A DNA stretch of 64,000 nt, from positions 90,432 to 154,431 of the forward strand of contig CANDOC010000011.1 in the NCBI GenBank assembly GCA_947387575.1, given 5' to 3'. Every line of letters begins with the position of its first letter. Position 1 is the stretch's first letter. This DNA is from Spongorhabdus nitratireducens. Lineage in GTDB: Bacteria; Pseudomonadota; Gammaproteobacteria; Pseudomonadales; Endozoicomonadaceae. The notes below the pieces were generated by a model. The model searched no databases. It was not told where the DNA came from and worked only from the letters and a program-made list of their open reading frames with translations. Positions 8,435 to 18,616 of the stretch are shown piece after piece. The position numbers and the translations under genes were made by a program.

Positions 8435-8854
8435 ATGACAGATAACCATTCCCCTCTGGTTTCTGATTACATGGAAACCGCCAAACCGGTTCCGGCCGGC
8501 TCCTCTCTGCAGCAGACGATTCGTCATCTGCTGGATAACCGTTTAACCGGCGCTCCCGTCGTTGACGGCGATGAACGGGTTGTCGGCTTTGTATCCGAGC
8601 AGGATTGCATTCGACAGGCGCTGACCAGCAGTTACCACTGCGATCTGAACGTTATCGTCGATGATGTAATGTCTACCAATGTACTGGCCGTTCACGCCGA
8701 CGATACCATCGTCACTCTGGCTCAAAGGATGTCGGAAGATAAACCCAAAACCTATCCGGTGCTGAAGGATAACCGACTGGTTGGTGTCATTCCCCGTCGT
8801 GCGGTATTACAGGCACTGGTCTATGAAATGGAAAACTGTAAAACCACGATCTAG
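8435..8854 (+). CDS. CBS-domain pair protein
   Basis: 139-residue cytoplasmic protein made only of two CBS domains (about residues 10-65 and 75-132), with TGAPVVDGDERVVGFVSEQD and TYPVLKDNRLVGVIPRRAVL as the two core motifs. Such stand-alone pairs bind adenine nucleotides such as AMP, ATP or S-adenosylmethionine and often regulate partners; the partner here is unknown. Strong AAAGGAGG ribosome site. It appears to be a single-gene unit. Confidence 0.9.
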   Translation: MTDNHSPLVSDYMETAKPVPAGSSLQQTIRHLLDNRLTGAPVVDGDERVVGFVSEQDCIRQALTSSYHCDLNVIVDDVMSTNVLAVHADDTIVTLAQRMSEDKPKTYPVLKDNRLVGVIPRRAVLQALVYEMENCKTTI

Positions 8855-8904
8855 ACGAGGTTTTGTGAAGATCCGTTTTAAGGTACTGCAATAGAAAACA
8901 CACT

Positions 8905-8942
8905 CCTCCAGAGGCAGAGCAAGAAGTTCTCTGCCGGAGGCC
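8905..8942 (+). terminator. Hairpin after CBS gene
   Basis: CTCCAGAGGCAGAG pairs with CTCTGCCGGAGG across a 9-base loop, with a 3-base bulge. No U-tract follows, so its role as a terminator is uncertain. Confidence 0.35.
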
Positions 8943-9082
8943 ACAATTAAACCCGACCTTTTCCATAAAAATTCAATAAAGCGGTTTCAGCCCCAGCAAT
9001 GTCATCAAATCAAACAACTTCATATCATCTGAAAATAGTCTAATCATTAGTAACAAAGTTGTTCCCATGCAGTGCATAGGTT

Positions 9083-9991
9083 ATGTACCGAATTGAAGCG
9101 AGCATTGGTCAGACTACCGAACTGTTTGATTCCAGCCTCTACTCGGCACAGGCCTGTGCTTTCATTACCGCACAGGCGGTATTCAGTGCCATCAAACATC
9201 CGGTAACTCAGGTTACGACAGCAGTACTGGACCAGTGGATCAGCCTGGGAATTAAAGCCTGTCAGGAATATAAAACCGGCGCCGGACTCGGCCGGTTATC
9301 ACAAGTCTCATATACAGAGACCTTCAAGCTTTTCGGCCTGGATTCAACCAACCTGCTACTGCCTCGACCGGGTACCGAGATGCTACTGGAGGTCAATCAA
9401 AGTGATGATCTGACAATTCTGGAGCAATCGATTCAGCCTGCCGGCGCAGTGGCTCTCTCAACTGCAGATACTATTCCATTACCGTCTGTATCATCCCAAC
9501 AGTTTTTGCCGCTGGAACAGAATGCTGGCCATTTACTGACCGAACTTTTAACAACAGGGAAGCTGCTTGAAATTGCCGATGGCTGCTGGCCACGCAATCA
9601 TGCTCTTTCAATAGGGTTTTTGAAAACTCATCAGACACTGGTCAGGAAGTTATTTACCGATCATCCCGGCAGCCCCGGTCATCTGACTGCCCTGGTGCCT
9701 TTGGGTCCTTCACCGGAAGCCGGCTGGTGTTTTTTTAACTCAAAGGGAGAACCGGGCAACTATCGTGGCTATGCCTGGTGTGTAGATCATGTAGCCGAAG
9801 TTCCGGAACTGACAGACTATATCATTACCCGCGAAATGCTATACCAGTCCTCACTGGCAGCCCGGGTACATGTCTGGAAGCACCATCATGCAGGGGATCT
9901 TGAAAAGGAATACGTCATGGTTGATTCGCAGGGACGTGCAACCCGAACCAATGACGATGAATGGGAGGAACTGGGGCTGAAAGATATGTGA
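9083..9991 (+). CDS. Unrecognised 302-residue soluble protein
   Basis: No family recognised. The protein has no signal peptide or membrane segment. It has a Ser/Thr- and Gln-rich N-terminal half and a C-terminal part with several aromatic motifs (GWCFFNSKGEPGNYRGYAWCVDH) and a His cluster (WKHHHAGDLEKEY). Conserved-looking Cys, Trp and His could mean metal binding, but this is a guess. The ribosome site is weak (CATAGG). It is convergent with ridA, and a hairpin overlaps its stop. Confidence 0.65.
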   Translation: MYRIEASIGQTTELFDSSLYSAQACAFITAQAVFSAIKHPVTQVTTAVLDQWISLGIKACQEYKTGAGLGRLSQVSYTETFKLFGLDSTNLLLPRPGTEMLLEVNQSDDLTILEQSIQPAGAVALSTADTIPLPSVSSQQFLPLEQNAGHLLTELLTTGKLLEIADGCWPRNHALSIGFLKTHQTLVRKLFTDHPGSPGHLTALVPLGPSPEAGWCFFNSKGEPGNYRGYAWCVDHVAEVPELTDYIITREMLYQSSLAARVHVWKHHHAGDLEKEYVMVDSQGRATRTNDDEWEELGLKDM

Positions 9992-10002
9992 TCTGCAGCC
10001 CC
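9973..10002. terminator. Convergent hairpin overlapping a stop codon
   Basis: GGGGCTGAAAGAT and ATCTGCAGCCCC pair around a short loop that contains the TGA stop of the upstream gene. It lies between convergent genes; no long T-run follows. Confidence 0.4.
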
Positions 10003-10020
10003 GGCTCTGATCTGAAAGAC

Positions 10021-10407
10021 TTACTTCAGATCCAGAATCGCTTCCACCTCAACCGGAACACCCTTTGGCAGTTCCTTCACACCAACCGCAGCACGTGCCG
10101 GGTAAGGCTCTTCAAAGTAACGTGCCATGACTTCGTTTACAGTGGCAAAGTTACTCAGGTCAGTCAGGAAAATGTTTACTTTGACTGCATCCTGAAGTGT
10201 GCCACCCGCGGCTTCGGCAACGGCTTTCAGGTTTTCGAATACCTGAACGGTGTTGGCTTCAAAGTCACCTTCTACCAGCTCCATTGTTTCCGGTACCAGT
10301 GGGATCTGGCCAGAAATGTAGACAGTCGTACCTGCCTTAACAGCCTGAGAATAGGTGCCAATGGCTGCCGGAGCCTTGTCGGTATGAATAATCTGCTTGT
10401 TGCTCAT
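10021..10407 (-). CDS. ridA: 2-iminobutanoate/2-iminopropanoate deaminase RidA
   Basis: 128-residue YjgF/YER057c/UK114 family protein that hydrolyses reactive enamine/imine intermediates released by PLP enzymes such as threonine dehydratase. The C-terminal signature [20 protein letters not shown] includes the carboxylate-binding Arg. The protein forms cytoplasmic trimers. In Pseudomonas it follows spoT directly; here an asparaginase gene sits between them. Start follows AGGAG. Confidence 0.95.
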   Translation of the reverse strand: MSNKQIIHTDKAPAAIGTYSQAVKAGTTVYISGQIPLVPETMELVEGDFEANTVQVFENLKAVAEAAGGTLQDAVKVNIFLTDLSNFATVNEVMARYFEEPYPARAAVGVKELPKGVPVEVEAILDLK

Positions 10408-10472
10408 GAAAACTCCTGAAACAGATCAACAGCATCAGAAAAGCTGATTCTGTCGTGTTGATTTACAAAAAC

Positions 10473-11465
10473 TCAGTAGCTGCGAAACATTTCACGCAGT
10501 TCACGGTAATCCTGTGTGCGGGTCAGCCCCAGCTGCAACAGGATACGTGCTTTCTGGGCATTGAGGGAACCGGATGCAATAAATTCATAGCGATCATCAT
10601 CCACTTCAGCATCTTCGGTAGTCGCCCCCACCTGGGCTCTGGATGACCGTACAACCTGAACACCTTTCAGACGCGCGTCAGTCAGCCCGGACAGCACTTC
10701 ATGGTGAATATTGCCGTTACCCAGACCGGCATGAACAATTCCGTCAAACTCGGCATCGACAAGTGCGTCGACAACATCGGAGCTACCGGATGCGTGGGCA
10801 TAGACAATGCCAACGCGAGGCAGGTGATCAATACCTTTCAGATCAAACTTTGAAAATGTCGTATGTTTGCGCTGCGGACTGCGCTGATAGTCGACCGTAC
10901 CATTGTGAACATGTCCCAGAACGCCAAAGTTGGGCGAACAGAAAGTATCAACTGCTGTTGTCGATAGTTTGGTCACATCACGGGCATCATGCACTTTGTC
11001 GTTCATTACCACCATCACACCACGACCATGTGACGCTTTGTCGGCAGCAACCACAACACCGGCAAACATATTGGCCGGGCCATCAGCACCCAGCGCCGTT
11101 GCCGGTCGCATGGCACCGGTCAGAACAACCGGCTTGCTGCTTTTTACCACCAGATTAAGGAACCAGGCCGTCTCTTCCATGGTGTCAGTACCATGAGTAA
11201 TCACAATGCCATCAATATCATCCTGAGCCAGCAGTTCATTAATCCTTGCTGCCAGCTTGAACCAGATCTCCTCTCCCATATCCTGGGAGCCGATATTCAC
11301 AACCTGCTCACACTGAAGATCAGCCACAGTTTCAATACCCGGCAGTGACTCTATCAGTTTGCTGACAGTCAGCTGTCCCGAGGTATAACTGGTTTCATGG
11401 CTCGACACACCGGTGCCGGCAACAGTGCCGCCCGTACCCAGAATCATGACTTTAGGCAAGGACAT
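10473..11465 (-). CDS. L-asparaginase, type II-like without a signal peptide
   Basis: Hydrolyses L-asparagine to aspartate and ammonia. It shows the first catalytic Thr in GTGGTVAG, the second in THGTDTMEETA, and VGATTEDAEVDD and QKARILLQLGLT near the end; the sequence follows E. coli AnsB throughout. The frame stays open to 11600, but the extra 45 residues have no signal-peptide character. The ATG at 11465 follows GGGAG and gives 330 residues. AnsB is normally periplasmic, so this copy is probably cytoplasmic. It is inserted between spoT and ridA, which are adjacent in Pseudomonas. Confidence 0.92.
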   Translation of the reverse strand: MSLPKVMILGTGGTVAGTGVSSHETSYTSGQLTVSKLIESLPGIETVADLQCEQVVNIGSQDMGEEIWFKLAARINELLAQDDIDGIVITHGTDTMEETAWFLNLVVKSSKPVVLTGAMRPATALGADGPANMFAGVVVAADKASHGRGVMVVMNDKVHDARDVTKLSTTAVDTFCSPNFGVLGHVHNGTVDYQRSPQRKHTTFSKFDLKGIDHLPRVGIVYAHASGSSDVVDALVDAEFDGIVHAGLGNGNIHHEVLSGLTDARLKGVQVVRSSRAQVGATTEDAEVDDDRYEFIASGSLNAQKARILLQLGLTRTQDYRELREMFRSY

Positions 11466-11581
11466 AACGCTAACTCCCTGATGATACCTCGACGCAGCGC
11501 CTTCACAGCGCCCGCGTAACCAATGCCTGCGGCATTGATGCTCTTTGGTGAAGTTGATAGGTAGGTAGAAATGAAACAGCA

Positions 11582-11597
11582 GGGGCCGGAAGGCCCC
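11582..11597 (-). terminator. GC-rich hairpin after spoT
   Basis: GGGGCC/GGCCCC stem with a TTCC loop, 10 bases past the spoT stop on the minus strand. The T-run is weak. Confidence 0.4.
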
Positions 11598-11606
11598 CAC
11601 AAAAGG

Positions 11607-13739
11607 TTATTCCCGTCGCCGTGCGATCGAGGTAACCCCTTTAATAGCACGCAGCTTTTTGATCAACCGGGCCAGATGAATCCGGTCTCGCACGCTGATC
11701 AGTAACTGAACCTGACTGAAACGTGGGTTACGTTCTTCCAGGTTGATCTTCTCGATGCTGGCATCAAATGACGTCACAGTGTTCGCCAGCGCGGCAATCA
11801 TGCCTCGCTCCTGCTCGAACTCCACTTGCAGTTCTACCGAGAATTCGCCACCGACATTCTTGTCCCAGTCGACTTCCAGGATTTTTTCGGGGTTATGGCG
11901 AATTTCTGCAATATTCTTACAGGCTTCAGTGTGAATCACGATACCGCGGCCGGCACTGACATGACCGACAACCGGGTCGCCAGGAATCGGGTAGCAGCAC
12001 TTGGCAAAGGAAATCACCATGCCTTCTGTGCCACGAATACTGAGCAGCTTTTCTGAACCGGAGGTATCCAGCTGATCCGGAGTGTCATCAGCAAGATCGG
12101 CCCCGTCCATCAAGCGGCGGGCCACAATATAGGCCATCCGGTTGCCAAGTCCGATCTCTTCCAGCAGATGATCCAGCGAACCCATCCCCGCATCTTCCAC
12201 GGCTTTGTTAAGAATCCGGGAGTCAATCTTGTCCAGCTCGGTATCGAATCCGATCAATGCCTTGTTCAGCAGACGACGTCCCAGTGCAATCGACTCACTG
12301 TGCTGCTGATTCTTAAGGAAATGACGAATATTGGAGCGGGCTTTGCCGGAGATAACAAACGACAACCATGCTGCATTGGGCCTTGCGCCTGGAGCAGTAA
12401 CAACCTCAACTGTTTGACCACTTTCCAGCGGCTGACTCAGCGAGGCAAGCCGCTTATCAATACGACACGCGACGCAGGTGTTGCCAACATGAGTATGGAC
12501 AGCATAGGCAAAGTCGACAGCTGTCGCACCCTTGGGCAGCTCCATAATATGGCCCTGCGGGGTGAAGACATAGACCTCATCCGGGAACAGGTCGATTTTG
12601 ACGTTCTCGATAAACTCGAGCGAATCGCCGGCATTTTCCTGCAGTTCCAGTACGCCCTTGAGCCACTCCCGGGTACGCGCCTGGCTACCCAGCAGCGCTT
12701 CATCACCGGACTTGTATAACCAGTGAGCAGCAATGCCATTATTCGCCATATCTTCCATTTCCTGGGTACGAATCTGGATTTCAATGGGGATACCGTGCAT
12801 GCCAAACAATGTCGTATGCAGCGACTGGTAACCGTTGGCCTTGGGAATGGCGATATAGTCTTTGAAACGACCGGGAATCGGCTTGTAGAGGTTATGCACA
12901 AGCCCCAACGTCCGGTAACAGCTGTCAACACTGTCAACGATGATCCGGAAGGCAAAAACATCCATGATATCGCTGAACGATTTATGCTGATTCCGCATCT
13001 TGCGGTAGATGCTGTACAGGTGTTTTTCACGCCCGACAACACGACCGGATAATCCTTCCTGCTCCATCCGGGCAGCTATAGCCTGCTGAATATTGGAAAC
13101 AATTTCTCGCCGGTTGCCCCGGGTATGCTTTACAGCAGCCCTGATGCGACTGCAGCGCATCGGGTGCATGGCATTAAACCCAAGATCTTCCAGTTCGGTA
13201 CGCAGATTATGCATACCCAGACGGTTGGCAATGGGGGAGTAGATTTCCAGCGTTTCCTTGGCGATACGGCGACGTTTCTCAGGTCGCAGTACACCCAGTG
13301 TCCGCATGTTATGTAACCGGTCCGCCAGCTTTACCAGAATAACGCGAATATCCCGCGCCATGGCCAGCGCCATTTTCTGGAAGTTTTCCGCCTGGGCAAT
13401 GGTTTTGTCTTCAAAGTGCATATGAGTCAGCTTGCTGACTCCGTCCACCAGCTCGGCAACAGTTTCACCAAACTGGGTTGATATCGCATCTTTTTTAATG
13501 CCGGTATCTTCAATCACATCATGCAGCATGGCAGCCATCAGACTTTGATGGTCCATATGCATATCTGCAAGGATTTCAGCTACAGCAAGCGGATGAATGA
13601 TGTAAGGTTCGCCACTACGGCGAGTCTGGGTATCGTGCGCCTGTTCTGCATAGTAATACGCACGTCGCACTTGATTGACCTGCTCTTCCGGCAGGTAAGA
13701 CTTCAATCTGAGGGCCAGAGCATCGATGTCGGGCACCAC
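11607..13739 (-). CDS. spoT: Bifunctional (p)ppGpp synthetase/hydrolase SpoT
   Basis: 710-residue stringent-response enzyme; hydrolyses and weakly makes ppGpp. Domains in order: HD hydrolase (about 25-190, with MLHDVIEDT), synthetase (about 230-350, with GRFKDYIAIPKANGYQSLHTT split over two stretches), TGS (about 390-450, with DEVYVFTPQG), helical/zinc-finger region with CCYPIPGD, and C-terminal ACT (about 635-710). Two GTG codons in a row can serve as start (13739 and 13736) behind AGGAG. Gene order with rpoZ and gmk upstream is conserved. Confidence 0.97.
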   Translation of the reverse strand: MVPDIDALALRLKSYLPEEQVNQVRRAYYYAEQAHDTQTRRSGEPYIIHPLAVAEILADMHMDHQSLMAAMLHDVIEDTGIKKDAISTQFGETVAELVDGVSKLTHMHFEDKTIAQAENFQKMALAMARDIRVILVKLADRLHNMRTLGVLRPEKRRRIAKETLEIYSPIANRLGMHNLRTELEDLGFNAMHPMRCSRIRAAVKHTRGNRREIVSNIQQAIAARMEQEGLSGRVVGREKHLYSIYRKMRNQHKSFSDIMDVFAFRIIVDSVDSCYRTLGLVHNLYKPIPGRFKDYIAIPKANGYQSLHTTLFGMHGIPIEIQIRTQEMEDMANNGIAAHWLYKSGDEALLGSQARTREWLKGVLELQENAGDSLEFIENVKIDLFPDEVYVFTPQGHIMELPKGATAVDFAYAVHTHVGNTCVACRIDKRLASLSQPLESGQTVEVVTAPGARPNAAWLSFVISGKARSNIRHFLKNQQHSESIALGRRLLNKALIGFDTELDKIDSRILNKAVEDAGMGSLDHLLEEIGLGNRMAYIVARRLMDGADLADDTPDQLDTSGSEKLLSIRGTEGMVISFAKCCYPIPGDPVVGHVSAGRGIVIHTEACKNIAEIRHNPEKILEVDWDKNVGGEFSVELQVEFEQERGMIAALANTVTSFDASIEKINLEERNPRFSQVQLLISVRDRIHLARLIKKLRAIKGVTSIARRRE

Positions 13740-13986
13740 CTTCTCCTAACTGCAACCGGGTTGCTTTGGGTACGCCACGTTAGCTGATCGAACAATACCT
13801 GACCAAACAATACCTGATCGGTCTGATCGCACAGGCGAAACGTAGCCAGGTGGAACCCGGATCATCATGCCCGGTTGATACCATACAGGGCTTTTTAAAC
13901 TACGCCACAGCGGCCATAACAACCACAGGGTGAAGATCAAAGCACTGCATGAATATCACCGAATACAGTTCCCTGAGGGCTGTTTA

Positions 13987-14235
13987 TCAGCCTTCAAGAC
14001 CTACAAAAGACGCCATTTCGATTTCGTCGTCTTCACGCTCAATGACTGTTTCGTGGTTCACCAGGCCTTCCGCGATTTCACGCAGGGCAACCACGGTTGG
14101 CTTGTCATTTTCCCACTCAACCATGGGATCCTTGCCACCAATCGTCAGCTGACGGGCACGCTTGGATGCCAGCATCACCAGATCGAAACGGTTATCTACA
14201 TTTTCCAGGCAGTCTTCGACAGTCACTCGAGCCAC
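13987..14235 (-). CDS. rpoZ: RNA polymerase omega subunit
   Basis: 82-residue omega subunit that helps assemble beta-prime into RNA polymerase and binds ppGpp at the interface. The signature [20 protein letters not shown] is at the N-terminus, followed by ASKRARQL and the [15 protein letters not shown] helix. It sits between gmk and spoT as in E. coli and Pseudomonas. A 250-base gap to spoT suggests spoT may also have its own promoter. Confidence 0.97.
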   Translation of the reverse strand: MARVTVEDCLENVDNRFDLVMLASKRARQLTIGGKDPMVEWENDKPTVVALREIAEGLVNHETVIEREDDEIEMASFVGLEG

Positions 14236-14400
14236 GGTATATCCATCCTCTTGATTCTTGACCGCCGGAGCTCACTCCGGACAGGGTCGGGGCATTCAAA
14301 CGAATAGTTTATCGAATGTAAAACAGTTAAGACAAGTCAATCCACAGAATGACTCAGGCTTTTCTTTAAAAGCTTCTTTAAAAACTGTTTTTTCATAAAT

Positions 14401-14431
14401 ACTGCTCTCATTTACAACGAATGAAAGCAGT
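14401..14431 (-). terminator. Hairpin after gmk
   Basis: 12-base stem (ACTGCTTTCATT on the minus strand, one G-U pair) with a 7-base loop, 14 bases past the gmk stop. Confidence 0.5.
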
Positions 14432-14444
14432 CGATTCCAGATGA

Positions 14445-15104
<660 letters not shown>

Positions 15105-15112
15105 TCACGCAA

Positions 15113-15979
15113 TCACTCAATATTTTGAATCTGTTCCCGCATCTGTTCGATCAACACTTTCAGGTTGACGGAATGACGGGTGACATCGGCATCAATTGAT
15201 TTGGATGCCAGAGTATTGGCTTCCCGGTTCAGCTCCTGCATCAGGAAATCCAGTCGACGACCAATCGCGCCCTTTGACTGCTCCAGTACCCGGCGGACTT
15301 CGGTGCTGTGGGCATTGAGCCGGTCCAGCTCTTCCTCCACATCACACTTCTGCGCCACCATCACCATTTCCTGTTCCAGCCGGTTGGCTTCCAGCTCGAC
15401 TTTGGCATCTTCCAGTCGCTGATTAATGCGCTGACGCTGCCAGGCCAGTACGTCCGGCATTCGCTTCTGTACTTCCCGTACATTTTCACCCACGCTGTCG
15501 AGACGCTGGAAAATAAACTGCTGCAGCTCTGCACCTTCCCGCTTGCGGGTATCAGTCAGCTGGATCATGGCTTCACGGAAAGACTGTAATGCCTTTTCAC
15601 GAATCACACTGAAATCAGCTTCGTCAGCTTCCAGCACGCCAGGCCAGTTAAGCACTGCCAGCGGATTTACCTTGCCAGTATCACTGAACTCGGCTTTCAC
15701 CTTGTCACAGGCTTGATTCAGCTGCTTCAACAGACTGCTGTTGATATTAATTGTCTGGGAAATTTCATTCAGTTGCAGTTTCAGGCTGCACTCAACCTTG
15801 CCCCGGTACAGATTTTTGCGCAGCTGTTCACGCAATGCAGGCTCGATTTCCCGCAGACTTTCAGGAAGCCGGAAGTGCGGCTCGAGGTAACGGTGGTTAA
15901 CAGAACGGATTTCCCACACCAGACTGCCCCAGTCCTGCTGCGACTCGACTCTGGCAAAAGCGGTCATACTGGAAGTCAT
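15113..15979 (-). CDS. yicC: YicC family endoribonuclease
   Basis: 288-residue YicC protein; the E. coli homologue is an endoribonuclease involved in small-RNA turnover. It starts MTSSMTAFARVE and ends with the conserved DVTRHSVNLKVLIEQMREQIQNIE. The central and C-terminal parts are long helices (RQRINQRLEDAKVELEANRLEQEM). It is directly upstream of gmk, a common pairing. Confidence 0.93.
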   Translation of the reverse strand: MTSSMTAFARVESQQDWGSLVWEIRSVNHRYLEPHFRLPESLREIEPALREQLRKNLYRGKVECSLKLQLNEISQTININSSLLKQLNQACDKVKAEFSDTGKVNPLAVLNWPGVLEADEADFSVIREKALQSFREAMIQLTDTRKREGAELQQFIFQRLDSVGENVREVQKRMPDVLAWQRQRINQRLEDAKVELEANRLEQEMVMVAQKCDVEEELDRLNAHSTEVRRVLEQSKGAIGRRLDFLMQELNREANTLASKSIDADVTRHSVNLKVLIEQMREQIQNIE

Positions 15980-16118
15980 CGATTACAGAGCTCCGGTAAA
16001 AAGGGGCGCTATTGTACGGTGGATCGCCGTTACGAAAAACCAGTTAATAGCCGCTGAATGACCCTTTAAAGGTAAAAACTACAAATTAAAACTGTTTTCA
16101 GTGTACGCCCAATCCCGA

Positions 16119-16751
16119 TCAGGAGTCATCATCGTCCCGATAACGGCTCTCCCGATAGCGAAAAACAGGCATTTCAATATCAAAGGCAATCGCTGCCAGT
16201 CGCAACAGAAACCCAGTGATCAGGGTCACCAGAATGGCTGTTGTCATATCTGCCAGTAGCCAGCAAAGCCCCATGTAAAGCCAGGCTGCGGCAAATGAAA
16301 TACTGCCATACAGCTCCCGCCGAAAAATCAGCGGCACGTCATTACACAGAATATCCCGAATAACGCCGCCAAAGGCACCGGTAAAGATCGCCATCATCGA
16401 AGCGATCAGCGGACTGTGCCCCAGCGCCAGGGTTTTCTGGGCTCCGATAATACTGAACGTCACCAACCCCAGTGCATCAAGCACCAGAAAGGCGGTCGAC
16501 ATATCCGACAAACGTGGACGCAGTAATATCGTTAACAGGGCTGCTGTACAGACCACTAGAATGAACTGCGGGTTAGCGATCCAGACCAGCGGGTAATTCC
16601 CCAGCAATACATCTCGAATGGAGCCACCGCCCACCGCAGTACAGCAGGAAATGACCAGCACTCCGAACGGATCCATTTCCTTGCGACCGGCGGCAATGGC
16701 ACCGGTCATGGATTCTACTGTTATGGCAAGGATGTAAAGGCTTTCCAGCAC
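16119..16751 (-). CDS. YicG/TRIC-type cation channel, copy 1
   Basis: 210-residue inner-membrane protein of the UPF0126/trimeric intracellular cation channel family. About seven helices form two repeats, each carrying the Gly-rich core: GGGSIRDVLLGNYPL near 42 and GGVIRDILCNDVPL near 128. Bacterial relatives form K+-permeable trimers; some are discussed as glycine transporters. The tail is rich in Arg and Asp (YRESRYRDDDDS). A second copy lies upstream, separated by a MITE-like element. Confidence 0.9.
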   Translation of the reverse strand: MLESLYILAITVESMTGAIAAGRKEMDPFGVLVISCCTAVGGGSIRDVLLGNYPLVWIANPQFILVVCTAALLTILLRPRLSDMSTAFLVLDALGLVTFSIIGAQKTLALGHSPLIASMMAIFTGAFGGVIRDILCNDVPLIFRRELYGSISFAAAWLYMGLCWLLADMTTAILVTLITGFLLRLAAIAFDIEMPVFRYRESRYRDDDDS

Positions 16752-16771
16752 CAGTGTATTCCGCCACTGTT

Positions 16772-16933
16772 AGAGCCTGTTCATGATCTTTCGTGGATAG
16801 CGAAAATGTTTAGAAAAACCTCAGGTGCTCCGATTTTTCGAGGCGCATAGTGGTGCTATGTAACGAGGAAAAGCGGAGCACCTGAGGTTTTTATCGGCAT
16901 TTGCAGCCCACGATAAGATTGTGAACAGGCTCT
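16772..16933 (+). mobile_element. 162-base palindromic MITE-like element, copy B
   Basis: Same length and layout as copy A, opposite orientation: AGAGCCTGTTCA at both ends, and an internal perfect stem AAAAACCTCAGGTGCTCCG with complement around a 44-base loop. It lies between the two YicG-type genes and no target-site duplication is evident. Confidence 0.88.
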
Positions 16934-16982
16934 CAGACCGAGGCCAACTAAAGTGGTGAATAATAATGGTCAATATTCCTGA

Positions 16983-17594
16983 CTAATCAAGATAACTGAA
17001 ACGTGGAAGCTCGATACGGAATACGATTGCTGTGATTCGCAAGGCAAAGCCGGCCGTCAAAGCGGTAAGTGTTGCAATATGCACGGCAAAGCCAAAATCC
17101 AGCATACCCATATAAATAACGGCGGTGACCAGGGCAACACCGGCATAAAGTTCACGACGGAAAATCAGTGGCATTGAGTGACACAATACATCCCGAATCA
17201 CACCACCGAAGACACCGGTGAAAACAGCCATAATTGCAGCCGTCACATGATCATGCCCCAGGGAAAGCGCTTTCTGTGCCCCCAGAATGGCAAATGTCAC
17301 AATACTCAGGGCATCCAAAGCCAGAAACGCTTCTTTCATTCGCGGCAGCAAGGTGCGCAGGAGCATCGCCAGAGCAACCGCAACCAGCACCCACATCAGG
17401 TACTCAGTATTTTCAATCCAGATCAACGGATAGCTGCCCAACACCAGATCCCTGAGTGTTCCACCCCCGAGCGCAGTACAAAAAGCAATCACATAGACCC
17501 CGAACAGATCCATTTTCTCGCGTCCCGCTACCATTGCACCGGCCATACCAGCCACAATTACCGCAATGATATCCAGAACCTCCAGCATCGACAT
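16983..17594 (-). CDS. YicG/TRIC-type cation channel, copy 2
   Basis: Paralogue of the neighbouring channel: GGGTLRDLVLGSYPLIW in the first repeat and GGVIRDVLCHSMPLIFRRELYAG in the second, with about seven membrane helices. The frame is open to an ATG at 17624, but that codon has no ribosome site; the ATG at 17594 follows GGGGAG and matches the N-terminus of copy 1 (MSMLEVLD against MLESLYIL). About 204 residues. The two copies probably arose by duplication, with later insertion of the mobile element between them. Confidence 0.88.
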   Translation of the reverse strand: MSMLEVLDIIAVIVAGMAGAMVAGREKMDLFGVYVIAFCTALGGGTLRDLVLGSYPLIWIENTEYLMWVLVAVALAMLLRTLLPRMKEAFLALDALSIVTFAILGAQKALSLGHDHVTAAIMAVFTGVFGGVIRDVLCHSMPLIFRRELYAGVALVTAVIYMGMLDFGFAVHIATLTALTAGFALRITAIVFRIELPRFSYLD

Positions 17595-17830
17595 TTGCCG
17601 CCAATCTCCCCGAAAAAGCCACATAAAGGCATGGTCAAAAAAAAGCGGCCTATATTCTCAGATTTATATTGCGTTCTGGAATAGTGGAATCAGTTATTTA
17701 TCTCATTGCGCTATACCTACACGGGGCACTCTAAAATATATTTATTACGACCACTCCTGCCACTAGCCGCAATACCGTATCCTCAGGTTATAATCGCAGC
17801 CGTTTCTTCAAGTAATCAGGTAGAAAACCG

Positions 17831-18547
17831 ATGCGTCCAAGCGGCAGAACGGCAGACCAGTTACGCCCGATCAAAATTACCCGTAACTACACCAAACACG
17901 CGGAAGGTTCCGTTCTGGTTGAGTACGGGGATACCAAAGTACTTTGTACCGCTTCCGTGGACACCATGGTTCCGCGCTTCCTCAAGGGCAAGGGTCAGGG
18001 CTGGATTACTGCCGAGTACGGCATGCTGCCCCGTTCAACCACCGACCGCATGGGTCGTGAAGCAGCCCGTGGCAAACAGGGTGGCCGGACTCTGGAAATC
18101 CAGCGTCTGATCGGTCGTTCCCTGCGTGCAGCCGTTGATCTGAAAAAGCTGGGTGAAAACACCATCACTATCGATTGTGATGTTATTCAGGCTGATGGTG
18201 GTACCCGTACAGCGTCTATTACCGGCGGCTGTGTGGCACTGGTTGATGCCCTGCGCCACCTGCAGTATCGCAAGATTCTGCGCAACGACCCGCTGAAGCA
18301 GATGATTGCTTCTGTATCTGTCGGCATATACAACGGCGTTCCGGTACTGGATCTGGACTACCCGGAGGATTCCAATGCCGAAACAGATATGAACGTGGTT
18401 ATGAACGATCAGGGCAAATTCATCGAAGTTCAGGGCACTGCTGAAGGCGAAGCTTTTGACCAGGATGAAATGATTGCCATGATGGCACTGGCCCGTGATG
18501 GTATTGATCAACTGCTGGCCGCACAGAAAGCTGCTCTGGAAGCCTGA
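17831..18547 (+). CDS. rph: Ribonuclease PH
   Basis: 238-residue phosphorolytic 3' exoribonuclease that trims tRNA precursors; hexameric, cytoplasmic. It starts MRPSGR and shows the phosphate-binding region [18 protein letters not shown] and the core [19 protein letters not shown]. Full length, no truncation as in E. coli K-12 strains. In Pseudomonas it lies between yicC and crc/pyrE; the same neighbourhood is seen here with insertions. A strong terminator follows. Confidence 0.97.
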   Translation: MRPSGRTADQLRPIKITRNYTKHAEGSVLVEYGDTKVLCTASVDTMVPRFLKGKGQGWITAEYGMLPRSTTDRMGREAARGKQGGRTLEIQRLIGRSLRAAVDLKKLGENTITIDCDVIQADGGTRTASITGGCVALVDALRHLQYRKILRNDPLKQMIASVSVGIYNGVPVLDLDYPEDSNAETDMNVVMNDQGKFIEVQGTAEGEAFDQDEMIAMMALARDGIDQLLAAQKAALEA

Positions 18548-18571
18548 TCCAAGCTGACCAGCAGAAATAAA

Positions 18572-18600
18572 AATCCCGGCTTATAGCCGGGATTTTTTTT
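18572..18600. terminator. Bidirectional terminator after rph
   Basis: AATCCCGGC/GCCGGGATT stem with a TTATA loop and an eight-T run on the plus strand. It separates convergent rph and ppaC. Confidence 0.92.
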
Positions 18601-18616
18601 ATTCTAACACTCTGCT

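Noticed and set aside
9961..10419. Open frame across the ridA gene on the plus strand
   Set aside because: Antisense to ridA with no features; a shadow frame.
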